Below, one piece after another: positions 1-8,673 of a stretch of DNA of 64,000 bases. A program made the translations under genes and the position numbers. This DNA is from Bacteroidia bacterium (GTDB lineage: Bacteria > Bacteroidota > Bacteroidia > Chitinophagales > Chitinophagaceae). The number at the start of each line of letters is the position of its first letter. Within the stretch, counting starts at the first letter, position 1. The DNA is taken from the NCBI GenBank assembly GCA_030427635.1, contig JAUIBA010000009.1, positions 62,001 to 126,000 of the forward strand, given 5' to 3'. Under the pieces are notes generated by a model. That model ran no database searches. It was not told where the DNA came from and saw only the letters and a list, made by a program, of their open reading frames with translations.

Positions 1-820
1 AGTTAAGTCCGTTTACAAAGTTGTACTCATAGCGGTGGTGCGCATCCAGCGTACCATTCAGTACAGAATCTTTCTTAGCCCCTGTCATACGGAATGACTT
101 CACATACGGGATAACATGCGTAAGATAGTAAAGGCCTGATGGCACACCTGTATAGCTTTTATATGCCGGTAGGTTATGTGCCGTAAAGCGGTAAATGATA
201 TACCCCCCGTCGTCAATGACAGTACGCCTGATGCGGCTGGTATCAGCACCTTTGAGCAGAAAGCCCATCTTCACATACTTAGGCGCTTTTACTTCAAAAA
301 CAGAATTGAGTACAGGAATGTTATTCCCAAATACAAAGCCGGGCAGCATGCGCAGCTCCCCATGCTCCTGCACAAACGAGGTGCGGGTAATGGCCCCTTT
401 TTTAAGACCTGTATAATGGGGATTTACATGACCATTGCGGGTAACACTACGCGACATTTTATAGTCATTCTCCCATGGCAGCCATACATCTGCGCTGGCA
501 TCTGTAACCCATGTGAATGTACCACCATAAATATTATCGTGATTAAAAGTGTTGAGCGACTTTTCACTGATAAACAGTTTCTCATCCACCACAGTACTGC
601 GGGCTGTGAGCTCACCATCCCGCTCAGAAATCACAATACTGTGCGACTCCTCAAGATATACCGCATGCTCTTTACTATAGCGGGCAGCTATACTGTCATA
701 CTTCTGGCGTTTTAACGAAAGCTGGGCATCTGCAGTGCCTGCCAACAGCAGGGCGGCAAGCAGCAGGCATGCCCTATACTGCCATAATGTATGTATCCTG
801 GCTCTGGTCATGATCGTCAT
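1..820 (-). CDS. Exported DUF3857-like (transglutaminase-associated) protein, N-terminal part
   Basis: The gene runs off the left edge of the window, so only the first 273 or so residues are visible. Reading the minus strand from ATG 820 (or ATG 811, same frame) gives a signal peptide with a Leu/Ala-rich core ending in a likely cleavage after ADA, followed by an exported beta-rich region. The stretch around residues 120-180 (NPHYTGLKKGAITRTSF, then PGFVFGNNIPVLNSVFEV) resembles the DUF3857 domain that in Bacteroidota precedes a transglutaminase-like domain. That family name is an inference from pattern, since no catalytic Cys-His-Asp region lies inside the window. No strong ribosome-binding site is seen, which is common in this phylum. 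The frame has no stop over more than 800 bp. Confidence 0.6.
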   Translation of the reverse strand, partial: MTIMTRARIHTLWQYRACLLLAALLLAGTADAQLSLKRQKYDSIAARYSKEHAVYLEESHSIVISERDGELTARSTVVDEKLFISEKSLNTFNHDNIYGGTFTWVTDASADVWLPWENDYKMSRSVTRNGHVNPHYTGLKKGAITRTSFVQEHGELRMLPGFVFGNNIPVLNSVFEVKAPKYVKMGFLLKGADTSRIRRTVIDDGGYIIYRFTAHNLPAYKSYTGVPSGLYYLTHVIPYVKSFRMTGAKKDSVLNGTLDAHHRYEYNFVNGLN

Positions 821-970
821 GTATTATGTAGTAAAAGTACCTGTATAATAAACAGGGCTATAAATATAGTGATAAAAAAACAGTAGTGTCAAGTAAATTG
901 CCGAAAAGTGGCTACCACCATGGCTTTGCACCTTTTCGGCAGCATCTGTACCCGTAAAAAGCAGGCCCCG

Positions 971-1010
971 GATAAAAAATAAGCCGGAGTCAGGGTGCTG
1001 ACTCCGGCTT
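971..1010 (-). terminator. Intrinsic terminator after tsf
   Basis: A perfect 12-bp stem (981-992 with 999-1010, core GCCGGAGTCA) closes a 6-nt loop. Read on the minus strand it is followed by a T-rich tract (ATTTTTTAT, 972-980). It lies 21 bp past the tsf stop and would end the rplM-rpsI-rpsB-tsf transcript. Confidence 0.85.
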
Positions 1011-1031
1011 ACAAATAAAGAAAAATTAATA

Positions 1032-1874
1032 TTAGGAACCCACTGCTATACGAGAGAATGATACTACAGTAAGACCGTTGCTAACGCTGGTGAGGTAGTC
1101 ACCTACAGTTTTGCTGTTGTCTTTTACGAAAGCCTGTGGCAACAGGGTGTTCTCTTTAAAGAACTTGTTGAGCTTGCCTGCAGCAATTTTCTCAGCCATA
1201 TCAGCAGCTTTGCCTTCAGCAACGATCTGCTCAACAGCGATTGCTTTTTCGCGCTCTACCACTTCCGGTGCAACGTTATCAGCGTCAACAGCCAGTGGAT
1301 TCATAGCAGCTATCTGCATAGCCACATCGCGGCCTGCAGTAACAATAGCTTCGTTAGCAGCCTGGTTGAGCGCTACAAGCACACCTATACGGTAACCTGA
1401 GTGGATGTAAGGAACCACAGCAGCGGCAGTAACCTGCTCAAAGCGTGATACGTCTATCTTCTCACCTATCTTAGCTACAACTTCCATCAGTTTTTCACCT
1501 ACAGTAGCACCGTCCATAGCACATGCTTTCAGGTCTTCGATAGATGTAACTTTAGTGTTGAGGGCAATGTCAGCTATCTGCTGAGCGAACTCGATGAACT
1601 CAGCATTCTTAGCCACAAAGTCGGTTTCAGACGTGAGGTTCATAACGATACCGTAAGTGTTTTCAGCGTTAGCTTTAGCTATCACTACACCTTCTTTTGC
1701 ATCGCGGTCGCTACGGTTAGCAGCAACTTTCTGACCTTTCTTACGCAGGTAGTCGATAGCGGCTTCAAAGTCGCCATTGCTTTCAATGAGGGCCTTACGG
1801 CAATCCATCATACCTGCTCCTGTCTGCTGGCGCAGCTTGTTTACTTCTGCTGCCGATACTGTAACTGTGCTCAT
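1032..1874 (-). CDS. tsf: Elongation factor Ts
   Basis: This 280-residue protein is the nucleotide-exchange factor that recycles EF-Tu-GDP to EF-Tu-GTP during translation. The N-terminal UBA-like segment (VNKLRQQTGAGMMDCRKAL, residues 12-30) carries the EF-Ts signature, and the TDFVAKN motif follows near residue 83. Length fits the bacterial family. It is the last gene of the rplM-rpsI-rpsB-tsf group, 120 bp downstream of rpsB. A strong hairpin lies in that gap and a terminator follows the stop. ATG start at 1874. Confidence 0.98.
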   Translation of the reverse strand: MSTVTVSAAEVNKLRQQTGAGMMDCRKALIESNGDFEAAIDYLRKKGQKVAANRSDRDAKEGVVIAKANAENTYGIVMNLTSETDFVAKNAEFIEFAQQIADIALNTKVTSIEDLKACAMDGATVGEKLMEVVAKIGEKIDVSRFEQVTAAAVVPYIHSGYRIGVLVALNQAANEAIVTAGRDVAMQIAAMNPLAVDADNVAPEVVEREKAIAVEQIVAEGKAADMAEKIAAGKLNKFFKENTLLPQAFVKDNSKTVGDYLTSVSNGLTVVSFSRIAVGS

Positions 1875-1927
1875 TTTATGAGATTTTTTAAATTGATTTA
1901 GATTTGAGGCTGCAAAAATCGCATTTT

Positions 1928-1961
1928 ATCACTAAAGCCCCAAATGTGGGGCTTTAGTGAT
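1928..1961 (-). promoter_or_regulatory. Hairpin between rpsB and tsf (attenuator or processing site)
   Basis: A perfect 15-bp stem (1928-1942 with 1947-1961, core CACTAAAGCCCC) has a 4-nt loop. It lies in the 120-bp gap between the rpsB stop and the tsf start, on the transcribed strand. There is no immediate run of T on the minus strand, so partial termination or RNA processing is more likely than complete termination. Uneven expression of rpsB and tsf through an intercistronic hairpin is known in other bacteria. Its effect here is inferred. Confidence 0.65.
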
Positions 1962-1994
1962 GTTAAACTTATTTTAATTGTATGGTTGTGTGCA

Positions 1995-2945
1995 TTATCT
2001 GCCACCGCCCGGACGGCTGCCAGCACCTGGACGACCACCACGGCCCGGACCACCTGCGCCGGAGCGACCTGCGCCACCACCAGCACCAGAGCGACCACGA
2101 CCACCGCCTGAAGCACCAGCTCCGGCACCACGGCCACGGCCACCGCCGCCACCACGGCGACCACCGTCACCCTCGTCTTCAGCCATATCCATGTTACGGC
2201 CACGTGTTTCTGTTTCTTCCTCCTGTGATTCGTCTTCAGCTTCTTTCATCTGAGCACGCTCCTGCAGACCTTCCATGATGGCAGCAGTGAGGTACTGAGT
2301 GATGATAGCGATAGACTTTGTAGCATCATCATTAGATGGTACTGCGAAGTCAACCTTAGTAGGATCACTGTTAGTATCTACCATAGCCAGGGTAGTGATA
2401 CCCAGACGCTTAGCCTCGGCCAGCGCAATGTGCTCATGGCTGATGTCTACCATGAAGATAGCAGCAGGGATACGGCTCATCTGAGAGATACCACCCAGTA
2501 CTTTCTCCATTTTGTCTTTGCTACGGGTAAGTGTAAGGCGCTCTTTCTTGGTAACACTATCCATAGTGCCATCTATCAGCATTTTTTCAATGCTCAGCAT
2601 TTTCTTAACGCTCTTACGGATAGTGCTGAAGTTAGTGAGCATACCACCCAGCCAACGCTCAGTAACGAAAGGCATATTGACACTTGCAGCAGCTTCTGCA
2701 ACTATCTCTTTTGCCTGCTTTTTAGTAGCTACAAACATTATTTTCTTACCGCTTTTAGCGATAGACTTGAGTGCAGCTGCAGCCTCGTCAAGACCGTCGA
2801 TAGTCTTGTTAAGGTCTATTATATGGATGCCATTCTTCTCAGCGAAGATGTACGGCAGCATCTTTGGGTTCCATTTCTTTTTCAGGTGACCGAAGTGTAC
2901 GCCTGCCTCAAGGAGCTGCTGGTGCAATGTTTTATTATCTTCCAT
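1995..2945 (-). CDS. rpsB: Ribosomal protein S2 with a Gly/Arg-rich C-terminal tail
   Basis: Residues 1-235 are a standard S2: the LLEAGVHFGH start, the ERWLGGMLTNFSTIR motif near residue 97 and the NSDP motif near residue 192. It is a small-subunit protein needed for S1 docking and initiation. The family usually ends near residue 230-260. This protein has 316 residues: an acidic linker (about 236-260) followed by about 55 residues made almost only of Gly, Arg, Ala and Ser with repeated GRG, RSGAGG and RPG units. The tail is in frame with a clean stop and shows no sign of a frameshift. The tail DNA is far richer in G+C than the surroundings. It follows rpsI by 48 bp. ATG start at 2945. Confidence 0.97.
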   Translation of the reverse strand: MEDNKTLHQQLLEAGVHFGHLKKKWNPKMLPYIFAEKNGIHIIDLNKTIDGLDEAAAALKSIAKSGKKIMFVATKKQAKEIVAEAAASVNMPFVTERWLGGMLTNFSTIRKSVKKMLSIEKMLIDGTMDSVTKKERLTLTRSKDKMEKVLGGISQMSRIPAAIFMVDISHEHIALAEAKRLGITTLAMVDTNSDPTKVDFAVPSNDDATKSIAIITQYLTAAIMEGLQERAQMKEAEDESQEEETETRGRNMDMAEDEGDGGRRGGGGGRGRGAGAGASGGGRGRSGAGGGAGRSGAGGPGRGGRPGAGSRPGGGR

Positions 2946-2993
2946 TTGAATAATTTCTTGATTGTTAAATAAATAAATTGAACGTAGCCCCGA

Positions 2994-3383
2994 TTAGCGT
3001 TTAGAGAACTGGAAGCTGCGACGAGCTTTGCGCTTACCAAATTTCTTACGTTCTACAGAACGGCTGTCACGTGTCATCAGCCCTTCTTTCTTCAGTGCCG
3101 GACGATATTCAGGATTGATTTCGCACAGTACGCGTGCAATACCCATCTTGATAGCTTCTGCCTGGCCTTTGGGACCACCACCCTGTACATTGACAACGAT
3201 GTCGAATGCTGAGAGTGAATCAATCATTTTCAGGGGAAGTTCCACCTGATTCTGGAGATACATTATAGGAAAATACGCTTTGTATTCCTTACCATTAACA
3301 GTGATGTTACCGGTACCCTTGTTTACATATACACGGGCTACAGCTTCCTTACGGCGGCCAACGGCGTTTTTCTGTTTTTCCAT
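2994..3383 (-). CDS. rpsI: Ribosomal protein S9
   Basis: This 129-residue small-subunit protein has a C-terminal tail that reaches the P-site tRNA. The family marks are the N-terminal GRRKEAVARVYV segment (residues 9-20), GGGPKGQAEAI near residue 70, and the basic end terminating in the universal SKR-type tail (FSKR). Its length is normal. It follows rplM by 38 bp and precedes rpsB by 48 bp, the usual L13-S9 order with S2 and Ts added, as is common in Bacteroidota. Confidence 0.98.
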   Translation of the reverse strand: MEKQKNAVGRRKEAVARVYVNKGTGNITVNGKEYKAYFPIMYLQNQVELPLKMIDSLSAFDIVVNVQGGGPKGQAEAIKMGIARVLCEINPEYRPALKKEGLMTRDSRSVERKKFGKRKARRSFQFSKR

Positions 3384-3421
3384 TATATTATAATGATTTT
3401 ATACTTTTTGTTTGGAATAGA

Positions 3422-3865
3422 TTAGATGCTCATTGGTTTAGGAGTCTGTGCTTTGTGCGGATGCTCAGCACCTTCATAAACGAACAGCTTCTTAGCCATA
3501 GCACGGCCAAGACGATTTTTAGGCAGCATACCTTTTACTGCACGCTCTATCATCAGATTAGGGCGGCGGCCGATCAGGTTTTTGGCAGTTTCAATTTTCT
3601 GGCCACCTGGGTACATAGAGTATGTCTGATATTCTTTGTCTTCCAGCTTATTACCTGTAAGTACTACTTTTCCTGAGTTTACAACGATTACATAATCGCC
3701 ACAGTCGAAGTGAGGCGTATAGTACGCCTTGTTCTTGCCACGAAGCACAGAAGCAATCTTAGAGCTCATGCGGCCCAGCGTCTGGTTGGTAGCGTCAACA
3801 ACGAACCAATCGCGTTTTACGATGGTCTCGTTGGCTGATTTTGTCTTAAAACTTAAGTGTCTCAT
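3422..3865 (-). CDS. rplM: Ribosomal protein L13
   Basis: This 147-residue large-subunit protein is the first gene of the rplM-rpsI-rpsB-tsf operon. Family marks are WFVVDATNQTLGRMSSKIA (about residues 21-39), YTPHFDCGDYVIVVN and the VKGMLPKNRLGR motif near residue 112. A GTG codon immediately precedes the ATG at 3865. I choose the ATG because MRHLSFKT matches the usual L13 start in this phylum. A full promoter (TTG-N20-TACCTTTG) lies 57 bp upstream. Confidence 0.97.
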   Translation of the reverse strand: MRHLSFKTKSANETIVKRDWFVVDATNQTLGRMSSKIASVLRGKNKAYYTPHFDCGDYVIVVNSGKVVLTGNKLEDKEYQTYSMYPGGQKIETAKNLIGRRPNLMIERAVKGMLPKNRLGRAMAKKLFVYEGAEHPHKAQTPKPMSI

Positions 3866-3921
3866 CACCTGTTAATTGTTTATCCGCTGAGGCGGGTAAT
3901 AAATTATAAAAATTGGGAGCG

Positions 3922-3952
3922 CAAAGGTAAGATGGGCTATTGATAGTGCCAA
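3922..3952 (-). promoter_or_regulatory. Bacteroidota-type promoter of the rplM operon
   Basis: On the minus strand TTG (3950-3952) is followed after 20 nt by TACCTTTG (3922-3929), matching the Bacteroidota -33/-7 consensus TTG-N17-20-TAnnTTTG. Transcription would start near 3915, giving a leader of about 50 nt before rplM. Confidence 0.75.
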
Positions 3953-4105
3953 GAATTTTATTAAGAATTTTTATGACACCTTTGCAACTAATTGATAATC
4001 AATAAAATTAACGGATAAAAACTTTCAGCAGTTGTACACATTTTAATAATGAGGTACCTGTAACTGCGACTGAAAACATGTGTTTATAACAGGCAGAATA
4101 TACCC

Positions 4106-4131
4106 GCGGCAGGGTATTAATACCCTGCCGC
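4106..4131 (-). terminator. Hairpin terminator after dihydroorotase
   Basis: A perfect 11-bp stem (4106-4116 with 4121-4131, core GCGGCAGGGTA) has a TTAA loop and lies 31 bp past the dihydroorotase stop. A clean T run is not present, so the assignment rests on stem strength and position. Confidence 0.65.
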
Positions 4132-4162
4132 ACAATTCCTATCTGAAAAAACGATAATGCTA

Positions 4163-5494
4163 TTAACGAAGGAACGTAAGCCGCTGTCCCCTTACCGTAT
4201 CTATAACACGGCCATCGGTCCAGGCTATATCGCCATTTACAAATGTGGTGTGTATACGTGCCGGGAAGGTGTGCCCTTCAAAAGGCGACCAGCCACATTT
4301 ATACAGGATATTCTCTTTGGTAACGGTGTAGCCACCGTTCATATCTACCAGTACAAGGTCGGCATGGTAGCCCTCCCTTATATAGCCGCGCTCTGCTATA
4401 CTGAAGCACTGAGCAGGGGCATGAGCCATCTTCTCCACCACCTTCTCTATGGATATACGACCTTCTTTTACATACTGCAGCATAAGCAGCAACGAGTGCT
4501 GTATCAGCGGCACTCCCGCCGGCGCCTGCTGATATGGCTGCGACTTCTCTTCCCATGTATGGGGGGCGTGGTCGGTAGCTATGATATCCAGCCTGTCGTC
4601 CAGAAGAGCCCGCCAGAGTGCTTCCTTATTTTTGGCAGCTTTGATGGCCGGGTTACATTTTATGAGATTGCCATACCGGGCATAGTCGGCAGCAGTAAAG
4701 TGCAGGTGATGCACACAAACCTCTGAGGTAATGCGCTTATCTGTAAGCGGCAGCATATTTGTAAACAGCTGCAGCTCGCGCGCAGTAGTAATATGCAGTA
4801 TGTGCAAGCGGGTACCGCACTGTTTGGCCAGCTGTACTGCAGAGAAGGAACTTGCAAAACATGCTTCTTCATTGCGTATAATGGGGTGAAACGATGCATC
4901 ATTGGCATCGGCATACTTTTCCTTATTGACCTTAACTATCTGCTCATCCTCACAATGTGTGGCTATAAGCAGCTCTGACTCTGAAAATATCTTTCGCAGG
5001 GTTACATAGTTGTCCACCAGCATATCGCCGGTGCTGGAACCCATAAATATCTTCACACCACATACATCCTTCTTCTTGTCATTGGTACGCAGCACCTCAT
5101 CGGCATTATTGTTTGATACACCCATGAAAAAGGAATAGTTAGCTACAGATGTAGCCGCACCTATGGCATACTTCTGCTCCAGCAGCTCCTGAGTAAGCGC
5201 CGGCGGATTGGTATTAGGCATTTCCATAAAGGTAGTAGTACCCCCGGCTACTGCAGCGCGTGCCTCTGAGGCAATATTGGCCTTATGGGTAAGTCCCGGC
5301 TCACGGAAATGTACCTGATCGTCAATAACCCCGGGCAGCAGGTGCAGCCCCTCACCATTTATTTCTTCACAGCCTGCCGGCAACTGAATAGATGCGTCTA
5401 TACGCTCTATGCGTCCATTCTTTATAAGTACATCCTGTACCTTGCTTATACCTTCGTTAACTACGGTAGCGCCTTTTATAAGTTTTGCAGTCAT
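4163..5494 (-). CDS. pyrC: Dihydroorotase
   Basis: The enzyme closes carbamoyl-aspartate to dihydroorotate in pyrimidine synthesis. It is an amidohydrolase-fold protein of 443 residues. The metal-binding motif PGVIDDQVHFREPG is near residue 53 (in place of the commoner D-x-H-x-H spacing, with HFREPG intact). Also visible are GGTTTFMEMPNTNPP near residue 83, a Lys in the GVKIFMGSSTG segment suited to carbamylation, THCEDE near residue 180, and ATDHAPH near residue 307. ATG 5494 gives a normal N-terminus; an in-frame extension upstream would overlap the divergent gene promoter region. The next gene is divergent, with only 81 bp between starts, and a TAGCTTTG -7-like box lies in that gap. The symbol follows the function; class I versus other naming was not resolved. 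Confidence 0.9.
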   Translation of the reverse strand: MTAKLIKGATVVNEGISKVQDVLIKNGRIERIDASIQLPAGCEEINGEGLHLLPGVIDDQVHFREPGLTHKANIASEARAAVAGGTTTFMEMPNTNPPALTQELLEQKYAIGAATSVANYSFFMGVSNNNADEVLRTNDKKKDVCGVKIFMGSSTGDMLVDNYVTLRKIFSESELLIATHCEDEQIVKVNKEKYADANDASFHPIIRNEEACFASSFSAVQLAKQCGTRLHILHITTARELQLFTNMLPLTDKRITSEVCVHHLHFTAADYARYGNLIKCNPAIKAAKNKEALWRALLDDRLDIIATDHAPHTWEEKSQPYQQAPAGVPLIQHSLLLMLQYVKEGRISIEKVVEKMAHAPAQCFSIAERGYIREGYHADLVLVDMNGGYTVTKENILYKCGWSPFEGHTFPARIHTTFVNGDIAWTDGRVIDTVRGQRLTFLR

Positions 5495-5575
5495 ATTACT
5501 AACTTCGCCCTGAAACAGGACTGTATATGGTGTAGCTGCAAAGCTACCAAATACAGACTGCAAAAATCTGCACAT

Positions 5576-7342
5576 ATGGTTAAAAAGGTCTTACTCTGCT
5601 CTGTTACCGCTCTTACATCTCTTTCCCTTTATGCACAGACTACGTTTCTGAAACTGGGCAGTGATGGCTATCACAACCTGGACCGCTGGGAAACACTCAA
5701 CGGACGGCTTTGTGACAGTCTGGCAAATGGTGACAAACCAGAATCCAGAAGGAATATTGTACATTTTATAGAAGCACTGCAGCACAGTGATACGTCAGAA
5801 CCGGGCATAAGGAAGTACCTGAGTGACATAGACAACTATAATATGCGCCAGATGGTATCGGAAAGTGGTGAGTGGGCCCATGACGAGAACGGGGCTAAAG
5901 ATTCAAAACACCCTATTCTCAATACCTTCTACCGCAAGCAGTACAACATGATATATGCAAAGACGGACAACTTCTTTGTAGTAGTAAACCCGGTAGCAGG
6001 TGTACAGGCATTGATACAGAATAACAACATTGGTGCCGACCCGGCAACAAATTATGATATACCCCAGCTTACCCGGACCAATAGCCAGGGTGCAGAGGTG
6101 CGGGGCTGGATAGCAAAGAAGATAGGCTTTTATACCATGATTACCGATAACCAGGAGCGCTACCCTTATTTTGTCAATAACTGGGTACGGAAGCGCCATG
6201 AAGCAGTACCGGGTGCAGACTACTTCAAGCGACCACTGGATCAGTTTGGCGCGTATGACTACCTGCAGGTGAGTGGTTATGTAAATGCAGACATTGTGAA
6301 GAATCATGTCAATGCATCCTTTGGCTATGGCAAGCATTTTATAGGCGATGGCTTCACCAGCCTGTTTCTTACCGACAACTCATCGAACATGCCTTTTATG
6401 AGGATTCAGACACGCATATGGAAGCTGAACTATGAGTGCCTGTATCTGGAGCTGACACCTCAATATCTGAAAGGTGGTGACCAGGTACTGCCGCACAAAT
6501 ATGCCACTATGCGCTACCTGAATGCCAATGTAACCCGCTGGCTGAATCTGGGCCTGTTTGAAGGTCAGGTATTTGCCCGTACAGGCGGATATGAAATCTC
6601 TTATCTGAACCCGATAATACTGACCACCGCTATGAGCCGTTATAATGGCGCCGGTGATAAGTCTATTCTGGGCTTCAGCGGAAAGGCACTGGTAGCAAAA
6701 CACTTTCAGCTATACGGACAGATGCTGCTGAACGAGTTCAGAATAAAAGAACTGACCGGTGGCAACCAGTGGTATGGCAACAAATGGGGTGTACAGGCAG
6801 GCGCCAAGTACTTCAATGCCTTTGGTATAAAGAACCTGGACCTGCAGGGAGAAGCAGATGTGGTGCGCCCTTACACCTACTCGGCACAGGACACCATTGC
6901 CAACTATACCAACTATAACCAGCCTCTGGCCGACCCGCTGGGCTCTGGCTTCGTCAAGTTCATAGGACAGATACGGTATGAACCTATGAAAAACCTGGTA
7001 TTAACTGCCCGCGCTACTATGTACCGCCGCGGTAATGATACCGGCTCTGCCAACTTTGGCAATAACATATTCAAGAACTACCCTTCTGCCACCACGCAGT
7101 ATGGTGTAAAAATGATAAACGGCCCTGAAAGCCGCTGCCAGATACTGAGCCTGAATGCCTCTTACCAGATACGCAGAAACCTGTACATTGATATAGGTGG
7201 TGTGTACCGCAACTATGAGAATGTAGCCGGAGCATACCCGCACTCATCTACTACCGGTACAGCCACCAGTGCGCTGAAGACTACCTACTTCTACGGTGGT
7301 ATCCGCATCAATATGGCACGTCGTGCTTATGACTTCTTCTGA
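5576..7342 (+). CDS. Wzi/RemB-like outer-membrane beta-barrel protein
   Basis: The 588-residue protein starts with a signal peptide (KKVLLCSVTALTSLSLYAQ) and continues as a long beta-rich protein ending in F. The central portion (FGYGKHFIGDGFTSLFLTDN near residue 247, then repeated amphipathic strands) resembles the capsule-assembly Wzi family as found in Bacteroidota, which includes the gliding-associated RemB proteins. The expected place is the outer membrane, where it may help attach surface polysaccharide. ATG 5576 sits directly at the signal peptide. It ends 1 bp from the stop of the convergent glycosyltransferase gene. Family membership is by pattern; function in this organism is inferred. 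Confidence 0.75.
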   Translation: MVKKVLLCSVTALTSLSLYAQTTFLKLGSDGYHNLDRWETLNGRLCDSLANGDKPESRRNIVHFIEALQHSDTSEPGIRKYLSDIDNYNMRQMVSESGEWAHDENGAKDSKHPILNTFYRKQYNMIYAKTDNFFVVVNPVAGVQALIQNNNIGADPATNYDIPQLTRTNSQGAEVRGWIAKKIGFYTMITDNQERYPYFVNNWVRKRHEAVPGADYFKRPLDQFGAYDYLQVSGYVNADIVKNHVNASFGYGKHFIGDGFTSLFLTDNSSNMPFMRIQTRIWKLNYECLYLELTPQYLKGGDQVLPHKYATMRYLNANVTRWLNLGLFEGQVFARTGGYEISYLNPIILTTAMSRYNGAGDKSILGFSGKALVAKHFQLYGQMLLNEFRIKELTGGNQWYGNKWGVQAGAKYFNAFGIKNLDLQGEADVVRPYTYSAQDTIANYTNYNQPLADPLGSGFVKFIGQIRYEPMKNLVLTARATMYRRGNDTGSANFGNNIFKNYPSATTQYGVKMINGPESRCQILSLNASYQIRRNLYIDIGGVYRNYENVAGAYPHSSTTGTATSALKTTYFYGGIRINMARRAYDFF

Positions 7343-7343
7343 T

Positions 7344-8450
7344 TCATAGTGTAGTGAGCCACTGGCTTACCACCTCTTTATGAATATCAAATACTCTGCG
7401 CTCAGGGCCTGAAGCATCCTTCAGGCCCTGAGCCTTTTTAAGACTTTGCTCCAGTGAAAAACCCGACTGTGGGGTGCAGTAATAATGGCCCTGCTGTTGC
7501 ATAATGCGGCCCAGGTACTCCTGCTCTGTTTGCCCGGGGGTGGGAATGAGTATAGCTCTGGCATCAAAAACACCCAGGTCCATAAGTGTAGAGTAGCCGC
7601 TGCGGCATATAACCATGCCGGCACAACTTATCTCTGTGGCCAGCGCTGTACCAGACAGCCGCTTATGCCAGCATACATGCGGGGGTATAACTGCCGGGGC
7701 GGCTGCACTATCGCTCCCCTCTGCAAAAACAACAGGCCCATGGTATGCTGCTACCTGAGGCCATAGTATTTGTGACAGTATAGTGCGCTGTGGCTCCGGC
7801 CCAGACAGCAGCACCAGCAAGCGGTCCGGGTCGGTATCTTTCTCCGGTAAAACCATACCCGAAAACCGGGAAAGCAAACCCAGATAATGGGTACCGGGAG
7901 GCAATACCGCCGGCCGGGAAAGCTGCCCGGCCAGGTTATCTGCACCCGGCATATCGGGCACCCACACCGCACCAAAACGGGATAGCCACCGGTAGTGCAG
8001 CCGCTGTACTATATTATCGGGCAGGCGACCCATACCACTCAGTACCCTGAGCTGGTGGGTGATGATAACCGAGGGTACAGAGCTGTGATATAATCCGTAA
8101 CGATTGTCAGATACGATGCCGTCTATCTGATACTGCTTTACCGCAGCCCTGAGCCACTGCTGCTCATTACGGATAGCTGCCATTACAGACGGTGCCTGCA
8201 GCAGCAGGCCGGCCTGTGCTATACGGTTGAGTGGGGAATAAGTGATGTTATACCCCTCCAGGTGCACCATAGTAACGGCATCATCACCCATCTCTGAGTT
8301 TATGATAGCCTGCTGCCGGTCATTACCGGCAAATATTACCCGGTGTCCCGCATCCAGTATATGCCTCATGAGCGGAATGCAACGGGTGGTATGCCCGGCA
8401 CCCCAGTCCAGAGGAGCTACCAGAATATTTTTGGGAGTATGATTGAGCAA
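7344..8450 (-). CDS. MurG-like (GT28-type) glycosyltransferase
   Basis: The 368-residue protein has a GT-B layout. The N-terminal glycine motif LDWGAGHTTRCIPLMRHIL (residues 14-32) corresponds to the GxGHxxR loop of MurG-like enzymes. The C-terminal half has the donor-site segment CRSGYSTLMDLG near residue 284 followed by PTPGQTEQEYLG. It probably transfers a sugar from a nucleotide donor, with the acceptor unknown. The frame opens with TTG at 8450; there is a stop 8-10 nt upstream, and the next ATG would remove the glycine loop, so TTG is the best start. Convergent with the Wzi-like gene, consistent with but not proof of a shared role in surface polysaccharide. Confidence 0.8.
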   Translation of the reverse strand: MLNHTPKNILVAPLDWGAGHTTRCIPLMRHILDAGHRVIFAGNDRQQAIINSEMGDDAVTMVHLEGYNITYSPLNRIAQAGLLLQAPSVMAAIRNEQQWLRAAVKQYQIDGIVSDNRYGLYHSSVPSVIITHQLRVLSGMGRLPDNIVQRLHYRWLSRFGAVWVPDMPGADNLAGQLSRPAVLPPGTHYLGLLSRFSGMVLPEKDTDPDRLLVLLSGPEPQRTILSQILWPQVAAYHGPVVFAEGSDSAAAPAVIPPHVCWHKRLSGTALATEISCAGMVICRSGYSTLMDLGVFDARAILIPTPGQTEQEYLGRIMQQQGHYYCTPQSGFSLEQSLKKAQGLKDASGPERRVFDIHKEVVSQWLTTL

Positions 8451-8479
8451 TATTCTCTATTTTTACAAAAGTAGATTTT

Positions 8480-8629
8480 ATGAAAGGAACAACGGTAAGG
8501 CGTCTGGTGGTTTATTTGTTTGTAGTGTGTGGCATTGCCATCCTCACGGAGGGATGCCGCAGCAGCCGCAACTGTGGCTGTGGATCTGATATTATGGGTA
8601 ACTATAAGCCACCCAAGAAATACAGGTAG
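8480..8629 (+). CDS. Very small putative lipoprotein (49 aa)
   Basis: ATG at 8480 opens a 49-residue frame: a basic start, a hydrophobic core (LVVYLFVVCGIAIL), then TEGC at residue 23-26, which resembles a lipobox ending in Cys26. A short mature part with three more Cys (residues 32 and 34 among them) and a basic end KPPKKYR follows. No family is recognised. It is divergent from the glycosyltransferase, with 29 bp between the two starts. The signal-like N-terminus is the only support for it being real. Confidence 0.5.
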   Translation: MKGTTVRRLVVYLFVVCGIAILTEGCRSSRNCGCGSDIMGNYKPPKKYR

Positions 8630-8673
8630 TAACAAAGAAAACACCAGTACTCCCCGAAACAAAAATTATCGTT

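Noticed and set aside
1898..2278. Several long overlapping frames opposite and beside the end of rpsB, rich in Pro, Arg, Val or His
   Set aside because: They are products of the Gly/Arg-rich, G+C-rich tail of S2 read in other frames. They have no start context, and the S2 frame is clearly the real one.
5531..5546. Short inverted repeat TAGCT-GCAA-AGCTA between the dihydroorotase and Wzi-like genes as an operator
   Set aside because: The arms are only 5 bp, and the right arm coincides with the -7 box TAGCTTTG of the minus-strand promoter, so chance is the simplest explanation.
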